From contig JADLBQ010000086.1 in NCBI GenBank assembly GCA_020847635.1, forward strand, positions 33,888 through 97,887: a DNA stretch of 64,000 nucleotides. The letters are read 5' to 3'. This stretch comes from Bacteroidia bacterium. GTDB lineage: Bacteria > Bacteroidota > Bacteroidia > AKYH767-A > OLB10. The notes under the pieces are model-generated. The model had not been told where the DNA came from, ran no database searches, and saw only the letters and a list, made by a program, of their open reading frames with translations. A program made the position numbers and the translations under genes. Of the stretch, positions 9,652-19,127 are shown one piece after another (position 1 is the stretch's first letter; each line of letters begins with the position of its first letter).

Positions 9652-10413
9652 ATGAAAAAAATACTTACATTTCTATTGATTTCAATCTTAACGATACCGG
9701 CTGTATTCTCTCAATGTACACCCGATCCGAATATCACTCAGCCGGGTATTTATCCTGATAGCGCAACCGGACTGGCTCCGGCTATTGTCGGACAGCCTTA
9801 TAATCAGGTCATGCAGTTTAAAATCCCGGCTGATACTGCAATTGTCTATAACGGGATTCCATTTGTTGCTACAATCCTTTATTTTAAGTTACTAAATTTT
9901 ACTGGACTGCCGGCTGGAATCACCTACAGTTGTAATCCGGCTTCCTGCATTTTCCCAGGTGACTCTAATGGCTGTGTTTTATTGTCAGGGACTCCAACAA
10001 CTCCTGGTATTTATCTATTAAATGCTGAGATTGAAGCTGCTGGTCAGGTGACATTTGCCGGCCAGCCAATTACTATTACACAGACTGAAAATATTGATTA
10101 TTATTATATTGTAGTTGGCATTAGCGGGATTGCAGAAATCAATCCTGCTGTGGTTAATCTGGGCCAGAATTATCCCAATCCTGTTACTCAGGGGTTAACG
10201 GATATTGATTTTTATACACCCCGTTTAGGTGAATTCAGCTTTAAGCTGATTAATTTGCTTGGTAAGGAAGTTATCTCAAGAAAGGTGACTGCTCAGAAGG
10301 GAATGAATACAATAAAACTTAATGTGAGCAGTATCCCGCCAGGAGTTTATATGTATTCCCTTACCGGGAAAAGTTCTACACTTACTAAACGGATGATTAT
10401 CCGCAAATTGTGA
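9652..10413 (+). CDS. Secreted protein with T9SS type A sorting domain
   Basis: The 253-residue protein has an N-terminal signal peptide ending near VFSQ (about residue 20). Its middle is rich in Pro, Thr and Cys and resembles an Ig-like or putative carbohydrate-binding fold. The C-terminal ~80 residues match the type IX sorting signal: LGQNYPNP, then a beta-strand block with LLGKEV and IPPGVYMYSL, ending KRMIIRKL. It should be exported through the Sec and T9SS pathways and anchored or released at the cell surface. The function of the middle part is not recognised. It lies 12 bp after the STAS gene. Confidence 0.85.
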   Translation: MKKILTFLLISILTIPAVFSQCTPDPNITQPGIYPDSATGLAPAIVGQPYNQVMQFKIPADTAIVYNGIPFVATILYFKLLNFTGLPAGITYSCNPASCIFPGDSNGCVLLSGTPTTPGIYLLNAEIEAAGQVTFAGQPITITQTENIDYYYIVVGISGIAEINPAVVNLGQNYPNPVTQGLTDIDFYTPRLGEFSFKLINLLGKEVISRKVTAQKGMNTIKLNVSSIPPGVYMYSLTGKSSTLTKRMIIRKL

Positions 10414-10420
10414 AATTAGT

Positions 10421-11326
10421 TTGGAGCTGACTATACTTGGCAGTAATTCAGCCGTACCGATATTTGACCGCCATCCATCAGCTCAGGTTCTGGCTGTAGG
10501 CAACCATCTTTTTCTGATTGATTGTGGTGAAGGTACTCAGATGCAGATGATGTACCACAAAGTACGTTATCACCGGATTACCCATGTTTTTATTTCACAC
10601 CTGCATGGAGATCATTACTTTGGTCTCATTGGTCTTTTGTTTACCATGCACTTGCAGGGAAGAACCCAGGAAATTCACCTCTTCGGCCAGCAGGAACTGA
10701 TGGATACCATTGAATTGCAGTTCAGACTTTCGGCTACAGAACTACGTTATAATTTAATCTTTCACCCCATTCGTCACTTTAACTCACAAATCATTTTTGA
10801 GGATGAGCAGGTAAAAGTAAAAACAGTTATTCTCAATCACAGAATACCTTGTACCGGATTCGTTTTTATAGAAAAGCCCGAATCAGGCAAATTGGTTATT
10901 GAGAAACTCAAAGCATATAATGTCCCGGTTGAGCTTTATCACCGGATTAAGGAAGGTGAGTCTTACATTACAGAAACAGGAGAAGAAATTCCATCCTCAG
11001 TATTTTGTTTACCACCACCGGATGCACGCCAATACGCTTATTGTTCGGATACGCTGTATTCAGAAAGTATCATTCCCGAAATTCAAAATGTTGATCTGCT
11101 CTATCATGAGGCAACTTTTATGGATGACATGGCTCACCGGGCAGAAACCACCTTTCATTCAACAACCCGGCAGGCTGCTGCAATAGCTGCCAAAGCAGGC
11201 GTTAAGAAGCTGATCATCGGACATTTCTCATCCCGGTATCGTAATCTGGAACCGCTGCTGGCTGAAGCCCAGGAAATTTTCTTGAATACTGATTTAGCTA
11301 TTGAAGGCCGGAAATGGAAAGTTTAA
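10421..11326 (+). CDS. rnz: Ribonuclease Z
   Basis: Zinc endonuclease that removes 3' trailers from tRNA precursors. The metallo-beta-lactamase motif HLHGDH (His60, His62, Asp64, His65) is present. Other family features are the N-terminal LGSNSAVP, the LIDCGEGTQ loop, YCSDT and the C-terminal IIGHFSSRY. The length of 301 is normal. The start is TTG at 10421, since no ATG fits the family N-terminus. It begins 7 bp after the preceding stop and so is likely in the same transcript. Confidence 0.95.
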   Translation: MELTILGSNSAVPIFDRHPSAQVLAVGNHLFLIDCGEGTQMQMMYHKVRYHRITHVFISHLHGDHYFGLIGLLFTMHLQGRTQEIHLFGQQELMDTIELQFRLSATELRYNLIFHPIRHFNSQIIFEDEQVKVKTVILNHRIPCTGFVFIEKPESGKLVIEKLKAYNVPVELYHRIKEGESYITETGEEIPSSVFCLPPPDARQYAYCSDTLYSESIIPEIQNVDLLYHEATFMDDMAHRAETTFHSTTRQAAAIAAKAGVKKLIIGHFSSRYRNLEPLLAEAQEIFLNTDLAIEGRKWKV

Positions 11327-11417
11327 TTCCTTATATAGTTCAGCAATTTTACCCAGCTTTGAAATAATACCGGCAGAATTCATACTGATTTTCTTCTTTT
11401 GCTAAAACAATCAGGTT

Positions 11418-12422
11418 ATGATTAGAATTGCTATTAATGGTTTTGGCCGGATCGGTAGAAATGTTATTAAAATCTTATCAGAAAAAGAGGGCATTGAGGT
11501 GATTGCAATCAATGATCTTACAGATCCCGGAACTCTGGCACATCTGCTCAAATATGATTCGGTACATGGCAGATTCAACGCTAGGATCGCTGCTTCATCA
11601 AATGCTATTATTATAAATGGTAAATCAATTCCGGTTTTTACAGAAAAGGATCCTTCCCAATTGCCCTGGAGAGAGCAAAAAGTAGATGTTGTAATTGAAT
11701 CAACCGGAAAGTTTACTGATCCCCTGAAAGCACGTGCTCATATTGAAGCCGGTGCAACGAGAGTCATCATTTCTGCACCTGCCAGGGGAGAAGTCAAAAC
11801 CATTGTCCCGGGGCTGAATGATGAACTGCTTGACGGAACTGAGGAGATAGTTTCCTGTGCGTCTTGTACCACGAATAATGCAGCTCCGATGATTCAGTTA
11901 CTGGACGAGAACTGGGGGATAGAATCAGCTCATATAACAACTGTGCATGCTTACACCGGTGACCAGAACCTGCAAGATGCACCTCACCGCGATTTGCGAA
12001 GGGCACGGGCTGCAGCTCATTCCATTATTCCGACTTCAACAGGGGCAGCCAAAGCGTTGACTATGGTATTCCCGCATCTGGCCGGTAAGTTAGGAGGTGC
12101 CGGTATCAGGGTTCCGGTTATCAACGGCTCCATTACCGATATTACCTGTATCGTAAAGAAAGAAACGGATATTAAGTCTGTCAATCAGGTGTTCAGGGAA
12201 GCAGCTGCCGGTAAGTTTAAAAATATTCTTGAATTTACCGATGAACCAATCGTTTCAGTTGACATCATTGGGAATCCCTATTCCTGTATTTTTGATTCAA
12301 AGCTTACCAGTGTTCTGGGACGAATGGTGAAGGTTGTTGGTTGGTATGATAATGAGATGGGTTATTCTCACCGGTTAACTGAACTGGCTCTTAAGGTGTG
12401 GAAAGGTGTGTTGATGCAGTAA
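11418..12422 (+). CDS. gap: Type I glyceraldehyde-3-phosphate dehydrogenase
   Basis: Glycolytic enzyme that oxidises glyceraldehyde 3-phosphate to 1,3-bisphosphoglycerate with NAD+. The NAD-binding GFGRIGRN opens the 334-residue protein, the catalytic cysteine is Cys150 in SCASCTTN and the base is His177 in TTVHAYTGDQ. The C-terminal WYDNEMGYSHR is also present. A TTCTTTTG box about 24 bp upstream resembles a -7 element. Other copies may exist elsewhere, so I cannot say whether this is the main glycolytic one. Confidence 0.95.
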   Translation: MIRIAINGFGRIGRNVIKILSEKEGIEVIAINDLTDPGTLAHLLKYDSVHGRFNARIAASSNAIIINGKSIPVFTEKDPSQLPWREQKVDVVIESTGKFTDPLKARAHIEAGATRVIISAPARGEVKTIVPGLNDELLDGTEEIVSCASCTTNNAAPMIQLLDENWGIESAHITTVHAYTGDQNLQDAPHRDLRRARAAAHSIIPTSTGAAKALTMVFPHLAGKLGGAGIRVPVINGSITDITCIVKKETDIKSVNQVFREAAAGKFKNILEFTDEPIVSVDIIGNPYSCIFDSKLTSVLGRMVKVVGWYDNEMGYSHRLTELALKVWKGVLMQ

Positions 12423-12823
12423 ACTGGCAGAGCAGGAGATATCCGTAAAGGCATACTAGGGATTAAGAATCGTGATCCATACCAAAAGCTGGTGCTAGCA
12501 GTTATAAATCTTTTAGGATTGCTTAATATTAGATACCAGATCAGCGTATCAATGAAACTTCTGAGTTTACAGAATGTTTTTTAACCTGCAACTGAAATGT
12601 TATTTGAGATTATCGTTGCAATTTATGTTTCTTAAATCGGTAAGCAAAAAGGGGCGTTACAATAGAGGTATTGTTCGGGATGTGGTTATCAATTCTTCTT
12701 GAATTCTTAATGCAGATGAAAGAGTTGCAGGAATTCAAAAAATAACGGGTTGGTACCGGTTACTTCTGTTGATTATGGTTTAGCCTTCCGGTTTACATGA
12801 ACAATTGACTATTCACAAATGCA
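12423..12823. other. Intergenic gap holding repeat copy B
   Basis: This 401-bp gap lies between convergent gap and wbqC. I see no gene, terminator or RNA. It contains the second copy of the dispersed repeat (12474-12537). Confidence 0.6.
12474..12537 (+). repeat. Dispersed intergenic repeat, copy B
   Basis: The copy contains GATCCATA (12474-12481), GCTGGTGCTA (12488-12497), AAATCT, GATTGCTTA (12517-12525) and ends GATACC. It matches copy A at 4503-4546 block by block in the opposite orientation. It is longer because of three short insertions. Confidence 0.5.
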
Positions 12824-13423
12824 TCAGGCCTGGGTGTATTGAGCAGCGTTAAAAATCAAATCAAGAATACTAAGGTTAGGTTTAAATGCAAACCGGTCTG
12901 AATAGACTTGTGCATAAGAGATATCACGGGATAAATGCAGAAAATGAGAGCTGTGCTTCAAACTGGCATGCCTTTGGTCATTTTCATAGTTGTCAGTATA
13001 TTTCTTAGTGAAGGTAATCAATGGATCCTGCTTAAGGCATTTAAAAATCCATTTTAAGAGCAAATCATTGAATACGGTTAGCCTTTCTGGTGATGAGCAA
13101 AATATATTTTCGAGTTCTTCAAAGTAGAACTGAAAGAAAGCAGCACGGCCATAGGCCGAACGGATTGCATTCAGGTGTTGTCGTTGCCAGGGTTGATCAT
13201 AGCAGATTCTTACCTGATGTACCGGTATTTTAATTTTACTGTGTTTTACCGGAATGGAAAGCTGCAAGATTCCGTTAGCTGATAAAACAGAATAATGATT
13301 GCGGATTGTTTGTTTAACGAAATGTTCATGAATATCAATGACAGCACCTCCCGACTCAAGAATCAGCTTAATGTAACCAATTGGAGGAAGACAGGAAGTT
13401 GTCAGAACAGGGAACCTTCCCAT
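12824..13423 (-). CDS. WbqC family protein
   Basis: The 199 residues match the WbqC-like family, conserved in Bacteroidota. The first part has SCLPPIGYIKL and the conserved HEHFVKQTIRNHYSVL. Some members are linked to LPS or glycan biosynthesis, but the biochemical role is not established. It starts 13 bp after the lepB stop and is probably in one operon with it, an arrangement common in this phylum. Confidence 0.8.
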   Translation of the reverse strand: MGRFPVLTTSCLPPIGYIKLILESGGAVIDIHEHFVKQTIRNHYSVLSANGILQLSIPVKHSKIKIPVHQVRICYDQPWQRQHLNAIRSAYGRAAFFQFYFEELENIFCSSPERLTVFNDLLLKWIFKCLKQDPLITFTKKYTDNYENDQRHASLKHSSHFLHLSRDISYAQVYSDRFAFKPNLSILDLIFNAAQYTQA

Positions 13424-13436
13424 TCAGCACACAAGG

Positions 13437-14522
13437 TTAATGGTGAATAATATTAAATAGCCGCTTCCATCTTATTTTGTTGAAGAAGTTTCCGTTCTTA
13501 TCCCAAGACATCCAGATAAAAACAGCTTTACCAACAATATGATCTTCAGGAACGAAACCCCAGAATCGGGAATCGGCTGAGTTATGCCGGTTATCACCCA
13601 TCATCCAGTAATAATTCTGTTTAAAGGTATATTCATTCGTTTCTTTTCCGTTAATAATGAATTTGCCATTTTCTTCTTTAAGGTCATTACCTTCGTATTT
13701 CATAATCAGCCTTCTGTAAATCGAGATGTTCAGTGAATCAAGTTTTACAGTAACACCTTTTTTGGGAATATAAATCGGTCCGTAGTTGTCCACATTCCAC
13801 GGAAACCGGGGATCATGAGGGAAAATAAAATCCTCATATATACCTGCAGGCTGGATCATTCGTTCTACACTTTTGACATTGGCAAACCCTTTCAGTTTAT
13901 CAGCATTCTGCTGAGTCAGAAAATAACGGTAAAGGCCGGGAGCATATCCGGGGCCGCCATCAGTAATTCCCATCTTTTGAAGCGTCATTGAATTGAGTGG
14001 AGAACCATCGGTATTGACTTCATAAACGAACATACTGTTCTCAGGTGATTTTTCTGGTTTGCCATTAACCCATACCAGCTGATTTTTTATCTGAATGGTA
14101 TCACCTGCAATACCGATGCAGCGCTTAATATAATGGGTCTGCTTATCAATGGGCCTATCATCTTCCATTGGATAATTAAAAACCACAATATCGTCATTCT
14201 TGATTTTTGAAAAACCCGGCAACCGATAATAGGGAAGTTTGATTGCCTCTGAATAGGCTTTCCCACCAATTAACGGCATCTCCTGATGTGCAAAAGGAAA
14301 AGCAAGAGGAGTTATGGGGGTACGCGCTCCATAACTAACCTTACTTACGAATAAAAAGTCTCCAACCAGCAATGATTTTTCCATTGATGGTGTTGGTATG
14401 GTAAATGCTTCAATCAGAAAAGTTCGGATTAAGGTTGCGGCAATTACTGCAAACACAATAGCATCAATCCATTCACGGGTTTTGCTTTTTCTTTTGCTGC
14501 TTCGCCAGAATTTCCAGTTCAT
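13437..14522 (-). CDS. lepB: Signal peptidase I
   Basis: Membrane serine peptidase that removes signal peptides after Sec export. It has an N-terminal membrane segment (about 19-38), the nucleophile Ser46 in PTPSMEKSLL and the general base Lys133 in YIKRCIGIAGD. The C-terminal box GDNRHNSADSRFWGFVP is also present. At 361 residues it is longer than many LepB proteins. The extra part is an insert between the Lys box and the C-terminal box, usual in Bacteroidota. It is first in an apparent operon with wbqC. Confidence 0.95.
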   Translation of the reverse strand: MNWKFWRSSKRKSKTREWIDAIVFAVIAATLIRTFLIEAFTIPTPSMEKSLLVGDFLFVSKVSYGARTPITPLAFPFAHQEMPLIGGKAYSEAIKLPYYRLPGFSKIKNDDIVVFNYPMEDDRPIDKQTHYIKRCIGIAGDTIQIKNQLVWVNGKPEKSPENSMFVYEVNTDGSPLNSMTLQKMGITDGGPGYAPGLYRYFLTQQNADKLKGFANVKSVERMIQPAGIYEDFIFPHDPRFPWNVDNYGPIYIPKKGVTVKLDSLNISIYRRLIMKYEGNDLKEENGKFIINGKETNEYTFKQNYYWMMGDNRHNSADSRFWGFVPEDHIVGKAVFIWMSWDKNGNFFNKIRWKRLFNIIHH

Positions 14523-14749
14523 TTTTTTAGCTTAGGGGGCGAAGGTAAGTTTTAATCATTGGCTTCAAAATAGAATCTTTCTAACTCTGCTATAAAGTTT
14601 TGTTAAAGATAATGTTAATAGAAGCACTGTTGAATAAAGGCACTTGGAGCTTAAATAGCTGAATTTGACATTATTCTGAAATCCTAAAACAGTGTTAAAA
14701 GTTGTTTGTAATCCGTACACATTCACGGGCAGTTCATAGTTTCAGAATT

Positions 14750-14757
14750 TATTTTTG
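14750..14757 (+). promoter_or_regulatory. Candidate -7 box of the thioredoxin-like gene
   Basis: TATTTTTG fits TAnnTTTG and lies 20 bp before the ATG at 14778. The -33 element is not clear. Confidence 0.35.
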
Positions 14758-14777
14758 CCTGTCAAGTATTTTCGTTT

Positions 14778-16232
14778 ATGAGAACAAAACTGTTTATTCT
14801 GATTGTTTCTTTTGTGATTCTGGCTCCGTTTGCTTCGTTGGCTCAGAAGGGATTCAATATAAAAGTGACTGTTAAGGGAGTAGCCAAAGACTCAATTTGT
14901 TATCTGGCTAATTATTATGGTGATAAACAGTATCTACTGGACTCTGCTAAAGTAGGTGCTGACGGTTCTGTGACGTTTAAAGCTGATACATTATTACCTG
15001 GAGGACTTTATCTTTTTGTACTACCAGGCAGAAATTATTTTGAAATGGTGGTTGACAAAGAGCAGCGCTTTATAATGGAAACGGATACGGCTGATCTGGT
15101 TGCAAATATGAAAGTGCAAGGTTCAAAAGATAATCAGGTATTCTATGACTACCTCCGGTTTATTGGCTCAATTTCAAAAAGGGCAGAGGCCTATCGGGCT
15201 GAATATGATAAGGCAAAGGAAGGTTCTGCCGAAAGGGAAGCCGCAGAGCAGAAACTCCGGAACCTGAATACAGAAGTTGTTGAAAACAAAACCGAATTTC
15301 TGAAAAACAATCCGGATGCTTTTATGTCAAAGGTATTCCTGGTAACTAAAGAAATTGAAATCCCCGAGGCTCCCAAGAACCCAGACGGAAGCACAGATTC
15401 CACATTTGCCTACCGGTATTACAAAGAGCATTTCTTTGATAATATTGATATGAAGGATGAACGGCTGATTCGCACACCTGTATTTCATCAGAAAATTGAG
15501 CAGTATATCAATAAACTCACTCCCCAAACTCCTGATTCAATCATTGTATCTGCTGACAGGCTTGTAAGTCTTACACGGCCGAATAAGGAAATGTTCAAAT
15601 ATATTGTTTGGTGGATTACCAATCATTATGAAACTTCTAACATAATGGGTTTTGATGCGGTTTTTGTTCACATGGCCGAAAAGTATTATACCAAAGATCA
15701 GGCTTATTGGGTTGATTCAACTACCTTGTATAAAATCCAGGAACGGGTTAAAATTCTGAAACCAATACTCATCGGAAAGAAGCTTAGAAACTTGGTTTTA
15801 AAAGATACTGCAGGTGTTTACCGCTCAATGTACGATATTAAAAAGCCGTATACACTGATCTATATATGGGATCCTGATTGTGGTCATTGTAAAAAAGCAA
15901 CACCCCGGCTCAAAGTACTTTATGATCATGCTAAGAAATATGGGTTTGAAATTTATGCTATTGATAATGAAGCAGAACATGAAAAGTGGCTCCAGTTTAT
16001 CCGTGAACATAATTTGAACTGGATTAATGTTGCTGATATGGATTTCAGAGATAATTTCAGGTATGAATTTGATATTCACTCAACACCTCAGATGTTTTTA
16101 TTGGATGCAGAAAAGAAAATCATAGCTAAAAAAATTGATGTCGAAACACTCAGTAATATTCTGGCGGATAAATTCAATAATCCTGAATTAAAATTAGAAC
16201 CTGAAAAAAAGGATGGTGCAGAACAGCACTGA
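14778..16232 (+). CDS. TlpA-like thioredoxin protein with DUF4369/DUF5106-type N-terminus
   Basis: Secreted or periplasmic thiol-disulfide protein of 484 residues. A signal peptide ends near ASLAQ (about residue 22). A beta-rich DUF4369-like domain follows (about 25-120). A helical DUF5106-like middle comes next, and a thioredoxin fold occupies the last ~150 residues. The active site is C-G-H-C (Cys368, Cys371), and the cis-Pro segment is STPQMFLLD. Such proteins may reduce or isomerise exported thiols, but the partner is unknown. The gene is monocistronic. Its stop is next to a terminator that acts on the opposite strand. Confidence 0.85.
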   Translation: MRTKLFILIVSFVILAPFASLAQKGFNIKVTVKGVAKDSICYLANYYGDKQYLLDSAKVGADGSVTFKADTLLPGGLYLFVLPGRNYFEMVVDKEQRFIMETDTADLVANMKVQGSKDNQVFYDYLRFIGSISKRAEAYRAEYDKAKEGSAEREAAEQKLRNLNTEVVENKTEFLKNNPDAFMSKVFLVTKEIEIPEAPKNPDGSTDSTFAYRYYKEHFFDNIDMKDERLIRTPVFHQKIEQYINKLTPQTPDSIIVSADRLVSLTRPNKEMFKYIVWWITNHYETSNIMGFDAVFVHMAEKYYTKDQAYWVDSTTLYKIQERVKILKPILIGKKLRNLVLKDTAGVYRSMYDIKKPYTLIYIWDPDCGHCKKATPRLKVLYDHAKKYGFEIYAIDNEAEHEKWLQFIREHNLNWINVADMDFRDNFRYEFDIHSTPQMFLLDAEKKIIAKKIDVETLSNILADKFNNPELKLEPEKKDGAEQH

Positions 16233-16261
16233 AAAAAAAGAGCCCCGCTTGGAGCGAGGCT
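16232..16261 (-). terminator. Rho-independent terminator (minus strand)
   Basis: A nine-pair GC-rich hairpin with a 3-nt loop is followed directly by C and eight T on the minus strand. It terminates whatever is transcribed leftward: the candidate small RNA and possibly panB. On the plus strand there is no T tract after the hairpin. Confidence 0.8.
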
Positions 16262-16329
16262 GCATAAACGAAAAGACTAACCCTATGAAACCATGTATTT
16301 TAAATACGAATACGCTGCTTTAAATTGTG
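16232..16329 (-). ncRNA. Candidate small RNA with intrinsic terminator
   Basis: Minus-strand segment bounded by a TACTTTTG -7 box (16335-16342) and a strong intrinsic terminator. The terminator stem is AGCCTCGCT-CCA-AGCGGGGCT (16241-16261), followed by CTTTTTTTT. The stem has nine pairs on this strand with one G-T, which would be a C-A mismatch on the other strand. The interior includes ATAGGGTTAGTCTTTTC and a small AT stem. Predicted length is about 95-100 nt. It could instead be only the 3' end of the panB transcript, which starts 700 bp upstream. Confidence 0.45.
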
Positions 16330-16961
16330 TGTGACAAAAGTATCCGTAGCTGGAGTGTTTAAACATTCAGATGACTAAGGTTATCAACAGGTTAAAGTTA
16401 ATTGCAGGATGCTATTTTAGGTAATAAAAACTCTTGTTTTTAAATAAAATGCACAACAGCAACTGAGTAGGTAAGAACAAGGTTATGATTCAGGCAGGAA
16501 CTTGTAGTTTTCAAAATGCAATTCAGCAAATACAATAACACGAAAGAGTAGCACTGTTTTGATCAACATACTTAGTTGAAACAGCCTGTAAAGCATGTCA
16601 TTAAACTCACAATCTATTCGATTGGCTGAGTAATAAAAGCATATTCAATTAGTGCTACCATCCAGGTGATTAAAACAGATCTGGAATGTTTTGCTTTCAT
16701 ATCAGTTATTTGTTTTAAAAGTAAGTGACTGTATCAAGCTAAAGTTGAAAAATAATTTTAAACAGAAAGAAGAATTATGAACAACTCTGAATATTCCATT
16801 TCCTGGAATACTCCTTAAAATTTTCTGTTATCCAATCAAACTTAGAGGTTATGCGGAAGATTAAACCTAAACGAACGGATGTGTATTCAAAGTGATGATT
16901 TATTCAGGATAATAAAAGAACAAAAGCTTAATTGAAACAGTAACAATTACATTGAAGATGT
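16262..16961. other. Long gap without a recognised protein gene
   Basis: This 700-bp gap separates the terminator from panB. Apart from the small RNA candidate at its left edge I see one inverted repeat, TATTCCA-TTTCC-TGGAATA at 16792-16810, and nothing protein-like. Confidence 0.5.
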
Positions 16962-17777
16962 TTAGTACTGCTCCTTTTCATTCGGGAAATTCTGTGATTT
17001 TACATCTTGAATGTATTTATCAATGGCTTTGCTGATGTCATCGTAAAGATTCAGGTATCTTCGTAAAAAGCGGGGAGAGAATTCTTTATTAATTCCAAGC
17101 ATGTCATGAAGAACCAGTACCTGGCCGTCAGTATGTTTTCCTGCACCGATTCCGATTGTTGGAATCTTTAGTTTACCTGAGACTTTCTTAGCCAGCACAG
17201 CCGGAATTTTTTCCAGAACAATTGAAAAGCAGCCTGATTGTTCAAGAATCAGTGCATCTTCAATCAATCTGTCAGCCTCTTCTTTTTCCTTTGCCCTTAC
17301 AACATAAGTTCCGAATTTGTAAATACTTTGCGGAGTTAGCCCAAGGTGACCCATTACGGGTACCCCAGCAGTCAGTATTCGCTCAATACTGTCTTTAACT
17401 TCGCGTCCTCCTTCCAGTTTAACAGCATGAGCTCCAGATTCTTTCATAATCCGGATAGCAGAATTCAGCGCTTCTTTAGAATTTCCCTGATAAGAACCAA
17501 AAGGAAGATCCACAACAACCAGTGCCCTTTTAACTGCCCTTACTACTGAGGCTGCATGATAAATCATCTGTTCAAGGGTAATAGGGAGGGTGGTCTCATG
17601 GCCTGCCATTACATTAGATGCTGAATCACCAACCAGAATTACATCAATACCTGAATCATCCAGGATTCGGGCTAAACTGAAATCATATCCGGTTAGCATG
17701 GCTATCTTCGTGCCAGCCCGTTTCATTTCCTGGAGTGTATGGGTTGTTATTTTTTTAACCTCTTTGTGTGTTGACAT
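16962..17777 (-). CDS. panB: 3-methyl-2-oxobutanoate hydroxymethyltransferase
   Basis: First committed step of pantothenate synthesis: transfers a hydroxymethyl group from 5,10-methylene-THF to 2-oxoisovalerate, giving ketopantoate. The 271-residue protein has [15 protein letters not shown], the metal-binding [12 protein letters not shown], the VKLEGG strand and [17 protein letters not shown]. No other pan genes are nearby. A 7-bp tandem repeat lies just upstream of the start. Confidence 0.95.
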   Translation of the reverse strand: MSTHKEVKKITTHTLQEMKRAGTKIAMLTGYDFSLARILDDSGIDVILVGDSASNVMAGHETTLPITLEQMIYHAASVVRAVKRALVVVDLPFGSYQGNSKEALNSAIRIMKESGAHAVKLEGGREVKDSIERILTAGVPVMGHLGLTPQSIYKFGTYVVRAKEKEEADRLIEDALILEQSGCFSIVLEKIPAVLAKKVSGKLKIPTIGIGAGKHTDGQVLVLHDMLGINKEFSPRFLRRYLNLYDDISKAIDKYIQDVKSQNFPNEKEQY

Positions 17778-17805
17778 CCGGTATATTTTGCTGTAAATTT
17801 AAATG

Positions 17806-17833
17806 AATAATTAATAATTAATAATTAATAATT
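17806..17833. repeat. Tandem repeat, four copies of AATAATT
   Basis: Four perfect consecutive copies of the 7-bp unit lie 28 bp upstream of the panB start codon. The position allows an effect on the promoter if the copy number varies, but this is only an inference. Confidence 0.85.
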
Positions 17834-17935
17834 AAGAATGGGAATCAGAGAAGCCGTTCATAGATACAACTTTTTTTAAAAATGAGTTGCCAGTTTGAAA
17901 CTTGAAATATGGTTGAATAATAAGGTTAGGAAAAT

Positions 17936-18934
17936 TTACCTGCTTCCGGTAAATTCCTGCCATGACTTTTTAAGGTAGATATTCTCACCATAATAAGAAA
18001 GTACCATTTTCAGAAATACCGGAGGTGTAAAATTGGTAATCAGATCAATTCGTTTCAGCTGATTGTCAAAGATCACCATGGTTGGTAGCTGAAATCCTCC
18101 TCCGGTTAGTACATTGATTACACTGTGAAAAGGATTTCCGTTTTCACCAGGCAGGTATTTTGAATGATTCCACTCAACAGGATGCTTTGATTCAATATCA
18201 AAATAAACCAGATAGAAATTATCATTGATTAAACGACTAACTGCCGTATCATTGAAAACAGTTTGTTTCATCACTTTGCATCCAATGCACCAATTCGTAA
18301 ACAAAAAGACAATTGTCTTTCTGGACGTGTCTTTTTTTAATGAAGCATATTCATCCAATGAGAAATGCATAGGATCAGGATTATGGGTCTGTTCATAAAA
18401 GGTGTTTTGAAAAGCTGTCCGGAAATCATCATAACCAACAGATCTGAAAATATTTTCGACAACGTAAACAACCAATGGTTCCATATTTTTTACTTCCATA
18501 TATCCCGGTGCATTTATTTGCCGGTAGTCTGGGGTAATAAATACAGTAGTAGGGTAGGATAATTGTTGTCCCAGCATGCGAAGTGCAAAGTCGTGAACCG
18601 GCCTGGCACCCAACGACCTGTTGACAAACATGGTATCCCTGTAAAATACAGTGTCTTTTGTTTCAGCATTAAACTTTACCGGATAAAACCACTGGTTGAT
18701 ATAGCTTGCAAAGTCGGGGCTGGAGTAGGTCGTCATCATCATTCTTTTACACCATCCGCACCAATCTGTATAGAAATCTATCAGCAAAGGTTTAGGGGTT
18801 TCTCTGACTGCTTTTTCAGCTTCTTCAAGGCTCATCCATTTAACTAAACTTTGCGGCTCTCCCTGAATCTGAACCTGCTGGGCAAATAGGCTTACTGGTA
18901 TCAGTAATGCGAAAAGGATAACTTTAGGTTTCAT
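17936..18934 (-). CDS. Secreted protein with two thioredoxin domains
   Basis: The 332 residues start with a signal peptide ending near LFAQQ (about 20). Two thioredoxin-like domains follow, each with a C-x-x-C site: C-G-W-C (59-62) and C-I-G-C (216-219). The first resembles the DUF255/thioredoxin_7 type with YTDWCGWCKRM, the second the DsbD C-terminal type. No transmembrane DsbD part is present. Probable role is periplasmic thiol reduction, with substrate unknown. It is a monocistronic gene between panB and the divergent DUF2723 gene. Confidence 0.82.
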   Translation of the reverse strand: MKPKVILFALLIPVSLFAQQVQIQGEPQSLVKWMSLEEAEKAVRETPKPLLIDFYTDWCGWCKRMMMTTYSSPDFASYINQWFYPVKFNAETKDTVFYRDTMFVNRSLGARPVHDFALRMLGQQLSYPTTVFITPDYRQINAPGYMEVKNMEPLVVYVVENIFRSVGYDDFRTAFQNTFYEQTHNPDPMHFSLDEYASLKKDTSRKTIVFLFTNWCIGCKVMKQTVFNDTAVSRLINDNFYLVYFDIESKHPVEWNHSKYLPGENGNPFHSVINVLTGGGFQLPTMVIFDNQLKRIDLITNFTPPVFLKMVLSYYGENIYLKKSWQEFTGSR

Positions 18935-19127
18935 TTGAAAAGAGGTGCTAAGATAATTTCTCTTTTTACGCCAATTTTCGATAAATAGATGCTGTATTAC
19001 CTATTCTTTCAACACCCGGAAGCATAAATTGACTTAACCAGCTGAATAATTGCCTGATTAGCAAAGAAAAGACTATGGTGCCTTAATCATTTATTCTATT
19101 TTCGCACGCTGACTTCTAAGCTCAAAG

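Noticed and set aside
16282..16322. Plus-strand 12-codon frame starting ATGAAACCATG
   Set aside because: It is too short, has no promoter on this strand, and the terminator evidence points to minus-strand transcription.
17806..17833. Possible CRISPR or other spaced array
   Set aside because: The repeats are 7 bp and directly adjacent without spacers. No CRISPR array or cas gene was found in the window.
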